Below, piece by piece: positions 51,131 to 61,844 of a stretch of 64,000 nt of DNA. This DNA comes from Isochrysis galbana (Eukaryota; Haptophyta; Isochrysidales; Isochrysidaceae): NCBI GenBank assembly GCA_018136815.1, contig CM030935.1:411382-475381 (forward strand), read 5' to 3'. The notes beneath the pieces are model-generated. The model did no database searches. It was not told where the DNA came from and saw only the letters and a program-made list of their open reading frames with translations. The first letter of the stretch is position 1; the number at the start of each line of letters is the position of its first letter. The position numbers and the translations under genes were made by a program.

Positions 51131-52268
51131 AAACCCTTTCCCTTTTTTAATATTCTCACCTCGCGCGCGACATTGGGTTTCGCTTGTGTAGCCACGCCCA
51201 TTCCCATTCCCATTCCTCCTGCCTCTCCCTCACTACCCGCTATTACAGATGACCCCCCGCCTCCCTCCTGTCATTTCTTTACCTTCTAAGTCCAGTGGGA
51301 CTTCTCTTTACGTGAGTGAGGTGAGGCGACGGGCCCCCTCTCTTCTTTTTCCTCTTTCTTCTTCTCCTCACTCCTCACTCTCCATGCGCACGTCCCGTTC
51401 ATGTTAGTTCTCTACGTGTTACTGTGAGTGCGCGTTTGATAGTGATGTGAAGGGATTGTAAGAGGAATTTTACCGCCCGGTTTTGATCCGGAGAGAGCGC
51501 GAGCGACGGCGTCGCTCTCTCTCTTCCCGGCCGCCCTGGTCACCGCGATGGTGCCAGAGCGATACCCGCCTTGCGGCAACTCCCCTTGTGCTCTACTTAG
51601 GGGCTCAGGTTGTGGAGGGGACTCGGTTGGGCTGGTTGCACCTGCCCCCAGCGGTAAGCGCTCGCCTTTCTCCTGTGCCGCTCGGTGACCCGTCTCTTTT
51701 TGATGCGTTACGGGTGTCGCGTTAGCTCGCGTTCCGATGGGGTGTCTCATGTCTCATGACGCTCGACGCTCGTGAGTCCGCGGGGGTGTTTGATGCAGAA
51801 TGTGGTTATGATTATGTCCTAGGCGAGTCTCTCGGCGAGGCCGAGAGCTTTCGCTACGAGCTACGAGGCTGAGGTTCGCACTCAGCACTCCGTTTCAGTC
51901 TACCCTTTTCGTCTTCAATACAATAGCTGGGGGTGCTGAGCCCTGGTGGTTTTTTCAATTTTAAGCGTTTGAGGTATTTCTTCTCCCTGGACAGTCTTGC
52001 GGATGCGCACTGAGCTGCTATGGGTGCTCGGCAGGATGAGACCCCTTACCAGGGAGGTAAACCTTAGCAGAGTGGATTCTAGAATTGGTATATAGTGAGA
52101 TATTAATGTGACTCGAATTCTGTTCACTGTAGAAGTCCCTAATGCTATGTATTTCCACGCAATTTTGTATAGGGTTTTCAAACTGTCAGGGGTAGTTGCA
52201 CCGGGATATGCGAAGAGTCTGTCTTTCGCTTTCTACGTGCGAGGCCTTCCGGGGCAAGGTGTGTAGAG
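51131..52268. mobile_element. dispersed insertion family, copy 4 (about 1.14 kb)
   Basis: Flanked by an 11-bp duplication caattatgaaa (51120-51130 and 52269-52279). The left end aaaccctttcccttttttaa is a variant of the family start. The middle and right parts match copy 3 (cttgcggcaactcccc, ctctacttaggggctc, tgtgactcg). About 150 bp beyond the gtgactcg point (52115-52268) are absent from copy 3 and could be a read-through tail or nested piece. No coding region. Confidence 0.6.
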
Positions 52269-52279
52269 CAATTATGAAA

Positions 52280-52670
52280 TAAGAAGGGCATTAAATTGCG
52301 ATGGCCAATGGCGGCCACTGACAACTCGGCAAAGTGCAAAATTGGCACAACAGACAACACACCCAACAACAACACAGGACAACAGGTATTGATGCTTGCG
52401 TGGGCCGGTGCTGCACGATGGCCTCGTACCTGCGGGGCGGGACTGCGCCTGAGAGCTAGGAGCGAAGCGAGGAGCAAGAGGGGAATGGGTGATGGCGCGT
52501 GCCTAGAAAACACAGCCTTATGAGAGCTCGACCGTCACCTCAACCACCCGCCATCGGTGGTAAGGGAAAGAACGTGCATGCAGAATCTGCAATTTTCAGT
52601 GCCAGGCGACGGACCATGCATCAAGTGTAGACCTTAAATGTCCTCGACGTCAAGCTTTCAATCATTCAAT
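52280..52670. other. intergenic, no gene seen
   Basis: Short spacer containing the probable 3' UTR of the Rieske gene. Nothing else recognised. Confidence 0.5.
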
Positions 52671-53608
52671 CTAATCTGTTTCCATCATGTTTACATCTCT
52701 AGGTGTCGAGCTCATATTGTCAAACATGGCGGTGATCTTTGTTTGTCTCAGACTTGAGTTTAGCGATGTCGACACGGTGGGGGCAGCTCTATATGTTTCG
52801 GCGCCGCATGGCCCACCAGATGGTACTGTGCGTTTCGTAACTACTTGCTGGGTAGACGGGAACATCTGATTCGCAGCAAGCTTGGCGGAAACAGCCTCAG
52901 TAGCGCGCCTCTTTCGAGCCTGAAATCCTAGCGATGCTTGCATACGCCCGCCTTGCTGCGACTTGAAATTGTACAGGTCTGAGGGTAGACTGCCTGGAGA
53001 GGAAGCATTCATCCTCACAAGAATATCACCGTTGATGTCCTCTTTGACCTCGTGCACTCGTTGCTGCAAGCCTTGGGAAGTACATGATGTACCTTGCCGA
53101 TCAAATATCTCACCAGTCCCAACGTGCACCAACTTTTGGTGCCATGGGCACTTGAGCGCCCAGCATCCAACCTGGTAGAAATGATTGGGCAGGTGTCGAA
53201 TGTCCATCGCACTGTAGCCCGCTAAAGTAGTCACAACTACACGCCCGCAGAAGCGGTCACAAGCATGCCTCGTCAGCTTGGCCGTACCTCTTCAATCTCG
53301 ATGAGCTCACCGGAGCCAAGTTCTGCTCCCATGTGATAGCACAAGGAATCCATCGCGTGGTACTCACCGTCGGGCGTGCGAAGAACAATGATCTGTTTAC
53401 CCGATTTGCCTACAAGTATCAGCAGGGTGGCCGGATTCAGGTTATCTCTAACAACAGCAGGCGCAGCCCTAAGCATTTGTCGGTCTGCAGTGGTGGCGTT
53501 CTTACCGCCTGTTACGATTGCCCTTTCCCCCGGCCGGAGTGCCGAGGATCGGGGCAATATCCTGATCCAGCCGCTGTTGATGGCCGCACTCCCGCTGCCC
53601 TCCGCCAT
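52671..53608 (-). CDS. soluble Rieske [2Fe-2S] domain protein (RFESD-like), 2 exons
   Basis: Exons 53608-53311 and 53221-52671, GT-AG (donor gtgagctc, acceptor ctactttag), phase 1, 282 residues. Rieske cluster ligands: CYHMG (residues near 91-95) and CPWHQ after the intron, the CxH and CxxH pairs. The domain resembles animal RFESD and bacterial NirD-type ferredoxins; electron partner unknown. The C-terminal 120 residues are basic and low complexity, with no plastid leader seen. Near the end is LRQTKITAMF, close to a PCNA-interacting PIP box (QxxI/L/MxxFF/Y) but with Met in place of the first aromatic. Reading past the donor would give a stop after VRPS. Confidence 0.83.
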
Positions 53609-53784
53609 CCGTGCCAGCTCTCAGAGCCTCTCACTGGTTCTCTCTCCCCCTCCCACAAGGCGGGCAACACCTGTGTGTGACCCGAAAAAGAAAGAGGAAA
53701 GCAGAGGGAGAGAGAGGGCGAGCGAGTGACGGCGGGAGAGGGGAGGCGAGAGAGTGGGAGAAGTGGGGAGGGAGATAGAGAGAC

Positions 53785-53930
53785 GGGGGGGGGGGGGGGG
53801 GGGGAGGGAGAGGAGAGGGAGAGGCCGCCTGCGGCCCCCGTCCTCTGTTCCTTTCTCGTCGTCGTCTCCCGCCAAAACGGAGAGCGTGTGTGTGGGGGGG
53901 GGGGGGGGGGGAGGGGGGGGGGGCGGGGGA
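53785..53930. repeat. poly-G tracts in the spacer upstream of the Rieske gene
   Basis: A 20-G run at 53785-53804 and broken G runs at 53892-53930, embedded in gagagg purine sequence. Like the 49010-49640 spacer, it separates divergent frames. Confidence 0.85.
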
Positions 53931-54027
53931 ACAGGAGACAGGAGGAGCGTCCTTACTCTGTACTTTACTCTACTCTAGAGACTATCGCTGCGCTTCTGCG
54001 CTTCGCAGCCAGCACGCGCACGCGCCG

Positions 54028-54603
54028 ATGGCGCCTGGGGCCTCCCCAGGGCATGCAGCGGCCACCAAGGGGCCCCCAGGTGGGTACTCGAAGTCGGCGC
54101 GCGACGTACAGGCAAAGGAGCGGCTCGGCGTCCTCGAAGACGTCCGCAAGGCGATGGAGCATTGCCGTGCGACGGGCGAGAGCGCTCGTCTTGCGGTTCG
54201 CTCGGGCAAGTTCCCCAAGGCCACCGAGGGGAAGATACGCCAGGCGCTCTCCAAGACGGCCGTGCCCGATAAATTCATCCGTGACCACCACTCGCAGGTG
54301 TTGACGAACGCCGAGAGGATGAAGTTGGGCGAGTGGCTCATCCAGTGCGCGGACGCACAGGAGCCACGTAACCGACATGACATCTCCGTCACGATCCGGG
54401 AGATGTTGCGCGCGCGCGTCATTCAACAAGGCCAAGAAGTACGGCTTCGGCAGCATTCCTCTCACCAGGGCCGAGCAAGATATCGTCAACTGCCCCGACG
54501 ACCTTGCTCACAGATTCTTCCAAAGGATCTACCCGTATGTGCTAGTTGGGTGTATTGGGAACTTTCTCCCGAAAAAATCCTCAAATTTCCTCAATTCTCA
54601 AGT
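54028..54603 (+). pseudogene. decayed pogo/Tigger-like transposase N-terminus
   Basis: The plus frame from 54028 (MAPGASPGHAAATK) reads LTNAERMKLGEWLIQCADAQ and HDISVTIREMLRAR, resembling the DNA-binding N-terminus of DDE_1 (pogo/Tigger/CENP-B-like) transposases. At a cgcgcgcgcg run (about 54410-54420) the frame slips by one base and the match continues in the next frame as FNKAKKYGFGSIPL and DDLAHRFFQRIYP, then ends. No DDE catalytic part follows. A host-domesticated gene with a sequencing slip in the CG run is less likely. Confidence 0.5.
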
Positions 54604-54679
54604 CTGAGTCTGAGATATGGTCATTTTTTCACTTTTTCACCCCTTATAAAAAAACACTGTTTGACCACCCCACGTTGAA

Positions 54680-55097
54680 GTTGCGATATATTTATTCCTA
54701 GTTTTGTGGAGCTATGAAAAGAAAACTGAAAAAATCATTTTTCAGTTTTGGAAAAGTTTTGGTTTTGGAACGGAGGTAGTACATAGTACATAGTACATTT
54801 TTCATTTTTTTTGGTTAGATCACGCCGTCACGCCTCCAAGGTCGGCCTCGCGAGGAATCTTAATCTTGAATTCAGAACTTGAATTCGTGAATTTGAATTA
54901 CACAACTAGGGTACTGAGTACTGAGACTGAGATGAGGCCATCATGGTCGTAGGACTTACCGTTAAGGGGTTTAAATGTACTAGTAAAACTATTACAAGCC
55001 TTGGTACCGATGTGAATTCGCAGAACTGTCACATTGGGAATCTTTCACTGCACTTTCATCGCGCTCCGTTCGTCCGCTGGAGTACTCGCCGGCGACG
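54680..55097. other. AT-rich intergenic, no gene seen
   Basis: Clearly more AT-rich than its surroundings, with ttttcagttttgg repeats at 54735-54770 and paired gaattcgtgaatttgaatt motifs near 54880. No domain. Confidence 0.5.
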
Positions 55098-55523
55098 ATG
55101 ACCACCTTTCCGCTTCATGGCTGTGTTAGATCAAGCTTGCCCTCCTCGAGCTTGACAGAGCTCGCACCTATGGAAGCTGCTCAGTTCGTTCTGCTCGAGG
55201 CCGCTCTGTTGCATGCCGCGATGGTGAGCGAGCAGAAGAGGGACTCCACTGCATCTCGTTCGCGCCCATCCGCCAACCAACCCAAGAAACAGATTGCAAA
55301 CTCTCGCGTCGGCGCTAAGTCGCGCACCAACTTTACGAGAACGCGATCGAATGTGTCTCGCCGGATGCATGGGATGCCTATGCGCAGGTCTCGCTCGGGG
55401 GATCTGAGTGGAGTGCTGCAAAACGTCGACAAGCTCTCGTCAAGCAAGGATGGAGGCAGACTTAATCCTCTACCACTGCAACGTTCAGGCGTCTCTGACC
55501 TCGCAGCGGCATTAAGCCTGTGA
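55098..55523 (+). CDS. hypothetical basic protein
   Basis: 141 residues from ATG 55098. An Ala/Leu-rich helix (AAQFVLLEAALLHAAMV) is followed by Ser/Arg-rich sequence (SRTNFTRTRSNVSRRMHG) and ends LAAALSL. No known family and no supporting splice sites. It may be a whole small gene or a last exon. Confidence 0.3.
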   Translation: MTTFPLHGCVRSSLPSSSLTELAPMEAAQFVLLEAALLHAAMVSEQKRDSTASRSRPSANQPKKQIANSRVGAKSRTNFTRTRSNVSRRMHGMPMRRSRSGDLSGVLQNVDKLSSSKDGGRLNPLPLQRSGVSDLAAALSL

Positions 55524-56340
55524 CCTCCTTACATATCGACCCTCGAGTCCGCGTGGACAGCCTCTGCTTTTTGCATTTTCAGTGACTCGCACCTCGCATA
55601 GGCAGCGATCACTCACCGTATGGTACCTCGGACAGGATTGGAGCCCTCCACACCTTCATGTACACATTGCCTCATGCGTTCGGCTTATCCGCATCGCGTG
55701 CTGTTGGTGTGCTCCTGGCTTTTCTGCTTCTATTCTCGTTCACTCGTCGGCGTTGTAATGTGTCGTCGTAGAGGGTGGGCGAAAGCCAAAGGCATTGGTT
55801 TATGGCAGCCAAGGTGTGCTACCTTACAAAAGCATGCTGCATATTGTGTCATACTGCATCCCGTCTTACGGTACGCAGCACATATTCGCGTGGTAGTATG
55901 ATGTCGTGTTGCGTGTATTGTGGATTGATTTATCGATGAAACGATACGGGCATACAGTTACCAATCCCGTACGATTTGTTTTGGGAGGACCCAAATTTTG
56001 TCCTCAAAATTTGAAGGTCGGGCACCAAAATTTTGATCAAAATTTGACGCTTTTGATTATTTTATCCTATTATGACCCTTGGATAGTAAGAAGTTAGACG
56101 TTGGACGCCTCGGCCTAGGCACTAGGTGCGCTAGACACCTTACCTTAGGTCTACCTCTACAGTAATGCCAACTTAGTTTAGGTTGTAGGTTGTAGGTTGA
56201 GAGTTGAGAGTCTCTTGATTGAGGGTCTTTTTAGCACATTCTGCTTCTTTCTCCTTCCCCCCCTCCCCCCTCCCCCCCTCATCTCGTCATGCCAACGCGT
56301 GAGCACGCACCCACCACCCGCTGCTCACGCGCAACACGCA
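55524..56340. other. no gene seen
   Basis: Mixed intergenic DNA with an imperfect repeat of ccaaaattttg at 55988-56045 (aaattttgtcctcaaaattt, caaaattttgatcaaaattt), which can form hairpins. Confidence 0.5.
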
Positions 56341-56344
56341 CACC

Positions 56345-56570
56345 CACGGTGGCGACGGTGGCGGCGGCGAGGAAGGTGGTGGTGAGGGCGGCGATTGTGG
56401 TGGTGGTGGTGAGAGTGGCGGTGGCGAAAGTGGTGGTGGTGGTGGGAGTGGTGGTGGTGGTGAGAGTGACGGTGGTGGTGAGAGTGGTGGTGGCGGTGGC
56501 GGTGGCGACAATGTTGGTGGTGGTGAACGTGGTGGTGGTGAGAGCAGTGGCGAAGTCGCGTTCCGTCAAA
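56345..56570. repeat. (GGTGGT)n-type minisatellite
   Basis: Plus strand of ggtggtgg units broken by gagagtg and gcggcg steps. Translates as Val-rich (+) or Thr/Pro-rich (-) runs, with no gene evidence. Confidence 0.85.
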
Positions 56571-56701
56571 AGAGGACCAGGTGGTTTTTCACACATATCT
56601 GTTTTCTTTTTAGTTATTAACAACAGTGGTACAAAACAAAGCTATTCACGCTTGTCCCCCCCCCCCCCGCTTTCCTGTCAACACGCAGTGACTCTCCCCA
56701 G

Positions 56702-56894
56702 TTATGCGTGTTGAGTTCTCATCTTCTTCGTCTTTTTCTCACACCCCTCTTCCTCGATGGCGACGATGTCGTTCGGCTGATCTTGGATGGCGAGGTCTGT
56801 GATGCGTGAGAGGACGCTTGGTCGGTCCTGCATGTAGAGCTTGCCCGCTGTTCGGCGCACTTGCGCCATGGGATTCGTTTCAGCGTAGTCGACC
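56702..56894 (-). CDS. C-terminal fragment of an unidentified protein, cut by gap
   Basis: From the gap edge the minus frame reads VDYAETNPMAQVRRTAGKL, then YMQDRPSVLSRITDL and an acidic then Lys-rich end to a stop at 56702. The composition is protein-like. The rest lies in or beyond the N run. Family not recognised. Confidence 0.45.
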
Positions 56895-56994
56895 NNNNNN
56901 NNNNNNNNNNNNNNNNNNNNNNNNNNNNNNNNNNNNNNNNNNNNNNNNNNNNNNNNNNNNNNNNNNNNNNNNNNNNNNNNNNNNNNNNNNNNNN
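56895..56994. other. assembly gap (100 N)
   Basis: 100 undefined bases, placeholder length. Confidence 0.99.
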
Positions 56995-57560
56995 CACTGC
57001 CCCCTCTCTCAACAGAATCTATCCCACAATGGCAAGGGCATTTACTTCTCGCGCGCACAATTCCATACACCGCCAAACCCTCAGACTCCACACCGCTCTG
57101 CCTCGTATCGCATCTTGATGCAGCACACAAGTGGCACCGTTTTTTTGTTCCTTGAGCAGAAACTGCAGTCTTCCTGAATTCGTCCTGCTTGTGATCGGCC
57201 ACCTGTCGATTGAACCACATCCATGCTCTTGACCCAACCCTTGCGACTTATGTAACGCTGTGAACCACCCCGTGACTCCCCATTGATGATGAGTTCTCAT
57301 ACACTGAGCCCCTTGCACGCATGGTCAGTTGTCTCAAGACGTGACCCATGGTGTACCCCGAGGCTGCAATGCGGCATGCCCATTGGTCGCTTGATCGTCG
57401 CTTTCTCTCCGGGACTAGCGGCGCTCGAAGGAGCTCATTCGTGCCTGATCATATGACAGCTAGCTCCCGGTCCAGCTGTTCATTCGGAGTTCATGCCTAT
57501 CGAGCCCCTTGACGTTTCTGGTGTGTCGTGTCCTCTGGAAGAGTACAAGCTTGTCTTGAT

Positions 57561-58220
57561 TCACTCAGACTCGTCCCTGTATCGAGACCCGCGGCGCCTA
57601 TCACGTCCTGCCGATGCACTCCGCCGGTCACATGACATAGAGGCACTTTTGCCGCGCTTGTCGCGCGAGTCGCCCCTTGCGCGCTTGTCGCGCGAGTCGC
57701 TCCTGCCACGACGATGGTGTGATTCGCTCCTGCCACGGCGATCGCGCGAGTTACTCCTGCCACGGCGATCGCGCGAGTCACTCCTGCCACGACGATCGCG
57801 CGAGTCGCTCCTCCCACGGTGGTCACGTGAGTCACTCCTGCCGCGCCGGTCCCGCCCGTAGCCACGCCGGTCGGCACGGCGGTCGCGGCTACGGCTGCGG
57901 TCGCCATAGCGATCACCACGTGGGTCATCTCGATTGCCCCGGCCACGGTCGGGACGACGGTCGCGGCCACTGCCATTGTGCGAGAATTTGCATGCCGCTC
58001 CTCGGAAACACTTCCCAACCTGGAAGTCCCAGCACTCACCAGACGAGTACGACGTGCCTCCCCGCGGAGGGCGGCGCTCCTCATCGCGCCTGCGGGGTGG
58101 CTCACGTCCGCGCCCACCGGCAGGGCGACGTGGCGGTGGCTCGGCCGGCGCGGGGCGCTGATCATCGAAGTCGATTAGGTGAACCGTAGTGTCGTCCTCG
58201 GGTTCGCTGCGGGTGCTCAC
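57561..58220 (-). CDS. CCCH zinc-finger protein with RS/RD-repeat tail, 5' exon unresolved
   Basis: 219 residues in one frame. An acidic start (TRSEPEDDTTVHLIDFDDQ) and a Pro/Arg linker precede one CCCH finger, CWDFQVGKCFRGAACKFSH (C-x7-C-x5-C-x3-H), an RNA-binding type. The rest is a basic tail of near-perfect 9-10-residue repeats (RGRSDSRDR), seen in DNA as repeated cgcgagtcactcctgccacg blocks. It is likely a nuclear RNA-processing factor, with serines open to SR kinases (inference). The frame begins at GTG right after ctacag, so 58220 is better read as a splice acceptor than a start; the first exon lies in the 137 bp before the LRR gene or further right. Confidence 0.7.
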   Translation of the reverse strand: MSTRSEPEDDTTVHLIDFDDQRPAPAEPPPRRPAGGRGREPPRRRDEERRPPRGGTSYSSGECWDFQVGKCFRGAACKFSHNGSGRDRRPDRGRGNRDDPRGDRYGDRSRSRDRRADRRGYGRDRRGRSDSRDHRGRSDSRDRRGRSDSRDRRGRSNSRDRRGRSESHHRRGRSDSRDKRARGDSRDKRGKSASMSCDRRSASAGRDRRRGSRYRDESE

Positions 58221-58356
58221 CTGTAGTCACGAGGGGCAAGGGGAAACTGTTGGGAAGCTCAAGATGCAAGACGCGAGCAAGGCCATGGTGTCCGAATGGA
58301 ACCAGCCCAACATGCGCCACAAGAGTGTTGCCTAGTCATGCCACGAGGCCGTACGC

Positions 58357-58894
58357 CTAGCGCTCTGGAGTGGTGCCCGAATATTTGATCAGGCTATGAT
58401 GTCGAGGCACCTTGATCTTCTTCGACACAAGCTCATCAGCGAGGTCGAGCGGCTTGTCGATGATATTGTCGCTGAGGTCCAGGGTAAACACAGGAGGCAA
58501 CGACTCTTTGGAGGTAGATGAGTTGTATCCTACTCGTGCCCAATGAGCATACTGCGCCAGCTTGGACGCGCCGTTCCTGCCAATGCGGTTGCCACGCAGC
58601 TTCAGCTTGTTCAGGAATGTGGACGATCCACGCCTGAGCCAAACAATAGGTTGCGTGAGTGTTGCGGCAGGATTTTAGTGCCCATGAACAAAGAGCCTAT
58701 GAACAAAGAAATTAAGTGGCGCGTGATAGAGTGAACTGACCATGTGCCGCTGTTCTTCACGAGGCGGGAGAGCTCTTCTGTGGCCGCCAAGTCGTCGAGA
58801 TCGCAGTGTGACATGTCGACCGACTTAGCATTGCAACCATGTGTACGCGCAAACTGCACCACCTCTCCGCACCCCACTCGAGACATGGGGTTGC
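58357..58894 (-). CDS. leucine-rich repeat protein, 3' exons
   Basis: Two minus exons supported by splice sites and phase: 58894-58741 and 58633-58357 (acceptors tgtctgcag and ttggctcag). They encode GNPMSRVGCGEVVQFART, SVDMSHCDLDDLAATEELS, FLNKLKLRGNRIGRNGASKL and VFTLDLSDNIIDKPLDLAD, which are ribonuclease-inhibitor type LRR units. The end KYSGTTPER is followed by a stop. Further 5' exons probably lie at 58940-59240, where frames are open but borders could not be fixed. Its stop is only 137 bp from the CCCH gene on the same strand. Confidence 0.65.
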
Positions 58895-59300
58895 CTGCAG
58901 ACACGGGCACAGAACAGAAGAAGACACCTTCAGCACCGTGAGGCGCAGTGACAACAGTGCAAATGACGCACTCGATGACAACTGCCAAACCAAGATTACG
59001 TTTAAGCGAGGCGCCCATTGACACAATGGCTTGCGCGTGTGTGGCGCTCTTTGCGCCTCCCGAACCCCAAAGCAACCTCCAAGGGACCCAAGCATGCCGT
59101 CCCGCCCACCATGGGGTTTGGCCACGACGCACGGACATGCGGTTTTCCATCTGCATCACGATGTGAGCTGGCAGCATGCGCTCTATTTCGAGCTGTCAAG
59201 CTCTGCGCTGACTCGGACTCGGCGCACAAGCACCACCCCCTAATTCATCTCTAAGTACGGGTTCCCCCCCTCCTCATCCACGCTTGCTTGTCCCTCGATG

Positions 59301-59820
59301 TCACCGGTCTCGGACCGCTTCCTCTCCAACGACCACTCGTCCACACGTGACGAAGCGCCGGCTCAAGGCATGGATCCCACCTGAAAAATTGATCTCCTCG
59401 CACGGAAACGGGCGCATACGCTCGGTGAGAAAGCCTGTCTGGCGTGCAATCCTGCAGAGCAAGACAGGATGGCACTGAGCAGCGTGCGGAGGTGGGTCCG
59501 TGGGCCCTCCCGACGGGGCGCTCTGAGCGGCCCGCAGGCCCGCAAGTGAGGCCTCAATCCACAACGAGTCGCGCCCCCCCCGCGCGCCCGCGGCGGCTGA
59601 CACACGTGTGGAGTCCATTCATGAGTTTGCGCACGTCCTCATCAACCAGCCGCTGGTCAGAGGCATCGAGCAGCTGCTCCTTCTCCATCTCGCGCCAGAT
59701 GCGGCGGGCGAGGTCGGCGAGATGGCTTGAGCCGCACACGCGCACTAGCTCCTCGTCCGCCGCGTCGCGCTCCTCGCCCGGCTCAACCGAGTCCATCCTC
59801 GCCTCCTCGTCGTCGCTCAT
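59301..59820 (-). CDS. small hypothetical protein, 2 exons
   Basis: Exons 59820-59606 and 59451-59301 (donor gtgtgtcag, acceptor gctctgcag, phase 2) give 121 residues. An acidic N-terminus (MSDDEEARMDSVEPGEERD) is followed by helical LADLARRIWREMEKEQL and RLVDEDVRKLMNGLHT, then IARQTGFLTERMRPFPCEE and SGGIHALSRRFVTCGR. The smooth join supports the model. No family recognised. It is divergent from the 60684 gene across a C/T- and G-rich spacer. Confidence 0.6.
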
Positions 59821-60683
59821 CGCGCGCCGCGCGTCGCCAACACCCTCCTCCTCTCCCCACCTCGCCTCCTCTTCCCCTAATCAAATGAGCCGTCTCGCTT
59901 CTCTCTCTCCACACCGTCTCTCTGCTCTCTCGCGCACGCGCGCGCGCGTCTCCTCTTCTTCTCAATCTCCTCTTCTATTGCCTCCGTGTCCTTCTTTCCT
60001 CTATTCCCTCTGCTCGAATCGCTTTCCTCTCCCGTCGATCGATCCTCTTCTCCTCTCTCTCTCTCTCCTTTCGTTCCCCCCGCGCGGAGCGAGGAGGGGG
60101 GGCGCGCGTAGCGAGAGGGGGGGCGCGCGTGCCCCCCTCTCGCCGGGGCCGATATCCTCTCGGATAGAGTGGCCTTTCGAATACCCCTTACGGTATTGAG
60201 GCCGCGTTCCGTCGAAAGAGAACCATGCGAACGTTTTCATTTTTACATTCCCGTAAAGTATGGGTTTCTTTATTTTTATTTAAATTCGGAGAAAATATAC
60301 AGCGTGTTTGAATTTTATCTCTCTCTCTCTTGCACTGTGAAGGGGCGCGTGGGCATCTCGCGGGAGGCGGGAGGGGCCCAACAGTGCGCGCGCTCTCTTT
60401 CAACAACTTGTTGGAACCAAGAAGCGATTTTACATTTTGTGGAGCAGTTGCAAGAGCCCTCCACAGAACTATTTCAAGCCCGTTCTTTCAACCTTCCTAA
60501 AACTCCGCAAAAGACTTCTAGCAACTACTGTCTACTGTCTCTATCTGCATATGTATGGTGTATGGGCTCGAGATGTCGGTGTCGAGGTGTTAAAAGAAAA
60601 TCCCCCTCCGCCGCCCCGGACGCCGGACGCCCCCCCCCCCCCCCCCTCCCTTCCCCCCAGTTCTCCGGCGCTCAGGCACAGCC
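59821..60683. promoter_or_regulatory. spacer between divergent genes
   Basis: CT-rich plus strand with tctctctctc runs (60053-60067 and 60321-60333), a patch of gcgcgcgt and gaggggggg (60080-60145), and a C-run (60631-60648) 35 bp before the next start codon. Promoters of both flanking genes should lie here. No precise element identified. Confidence 0.45.
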
Positions 60684-61844
60684 ATGTCGACCTCGGGCAA
60701 CTGGATGCCGCGTGCCCTCAAGAAGTCGGACGGCACTTGGCGTCGGGGATCTGAGTTCAACGTGGGTGCGCTCGCCGCCACAGCCGCCGCGCCGAGTGCT
60801 CCGGCCCCGTCCACCAGCCGCTCTACCCTCGAGCTGCTGGGCAAGACTGTCGCGAGCGGGAAGGGCCGGCCGCTTCCTGCGTGGGGAGGCAGCGCTGCAG
60901 ACCTCGACGACCTCAACGACACTGCGCTGAGTGATCAATCGGCTCCAGCCGTGAAGAGGGCGCGGCGAGAGGAGGATGCTTCGCAACAGGCTGGTGCGTC
61001 AGATGCGACGTCGAGCGCTCTTGCGGCAGCAGCCCCCACAAGCATGGCAGGAGTGGCCAAGGCCGCCGACGGTGAGGACGAGATCATTACGGCGGCCCCG
61101 CGCCTTGCGCAACATATCACCTCGGCGAGAAAATTTAACAAAGTGGCCGCAATGATGTACACTCTATTTGAATCGGGCCGCGTGACAAAGGATAATGCCT
61201 CAGCCATCTTCACCGTGCTACGGGCAGGGGTTTCCAACACGCGAGCATGTCGTACACGTGAGCTGGCTGTGGCGTACAGGAGACTCTATACAGCGGCGCT
61301 AGCAAAGGAGTCGTTATTCAGCCTTGCAGAGCGCCAGGCACTTGAGGTGTGGAGTCTCGTCGTGCTTACGCAGATGGATTTGGTGACAGACGACACTTTC
61401 CAATTTTCCTCCGCAGTTCGCACCGTGAAGGCACGGCTTGAGATGTTCCCATGCGTCTACCCGGCTCTCGAGCCCGAGGGCGCCAAGCATTTGCCCGAAT
61501 ATGAGCGCCGGCTCTGGGTGGATGCCGTCTTTGACTGTGTGGACGCGGCGGTCGGGCAATACAAGTACGCATGGGCACGTACAAGCGTCGACCTGTTGGT
61601 GAAGGCTACTGTTGAGAGGCGCCAAAACTTCTCGGAAGAGCAGCAAGAGGCCATACAGCGATGGAATGCCATGTGCAAGGGGCAGAAGATTATGCGGCAG
61701 CAACAGGCCGCACGGGAAAAGAGCGCGAAAGATATGACTTCGTTCGAGCGCAAGGAGAAAGAGTGGCAAAATGCTGACATCTCCATCTCGGATGGTGGCG
61801 GCGATGTTGGAGGGGGTATCAACAATTGGCTTGCCAACAACTAG
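60684..61844 (+). CDS. hypothetical nuclear-like protein
   Basis: A single-exon 386-residue frame. The N-terminus MSTSGNWMPRALKKSDGTWR precedes an Ala/Ser-rich disordered region with a basic VKRARREED cluster (possible nuclear signal, about residues 91-99). Residues about 135-340 form a helical domain (KFNKVAAMMYTLFESGRVT, CRTRELAVAYRRLYTAAL, AERQALEVWSLVVLTQMDLV). The end has a Lys/Glu-rich helix and a GGGDVGGGINNWLANN tail. Composition and codon use look like a real gene, but I do not recognise the family. Confidence 0.6.
   Translation: MSTSGNWMPRALKKSDGTWRRGSEFNVGALAATAAAPSAPAPSTSRSTLELLGKTVASGKGRPLPAWGGSAADLDDLNDTALSDQSAPAVKRARREEDASQQAGASDATSSALAAAAPTSMAGVAKAADGEDEIITAAPRLAQHITSARKFNKVAAMMYTLFESGRVTKDNASAIFTVLRAGVSNTRACRTRELAVAYRRLYTAALAKESLFSLAERQALEVWSLVVLTQMDLVTDDTFQFSSAVRTVKARLEMFPCVYPALEPEGAKHLPEYERRLWVDAVFDCVDAAVGQYKYAWARTSVDLLVKATVERRQNFSEEQQEAIQRWNAMCKGQKIMRQQQAAREKSAKDMTSFERKEKEWQNADISISDGGGDVGGGINNWLANN

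Noticed and set aside
53273-53310. Reading the Rieske first exon through to VRPS and a stop
   Set aside because: It would lose the second ligand pair CPWHQ; a strong gtgagc donor at 53310 joins to it in frame.
56345-56570. Val-rich or Thr/Pro-rich coding frames in the GGTGGT repeat
   Set aside because: Simple-sequence translation with no flanking gene structure.
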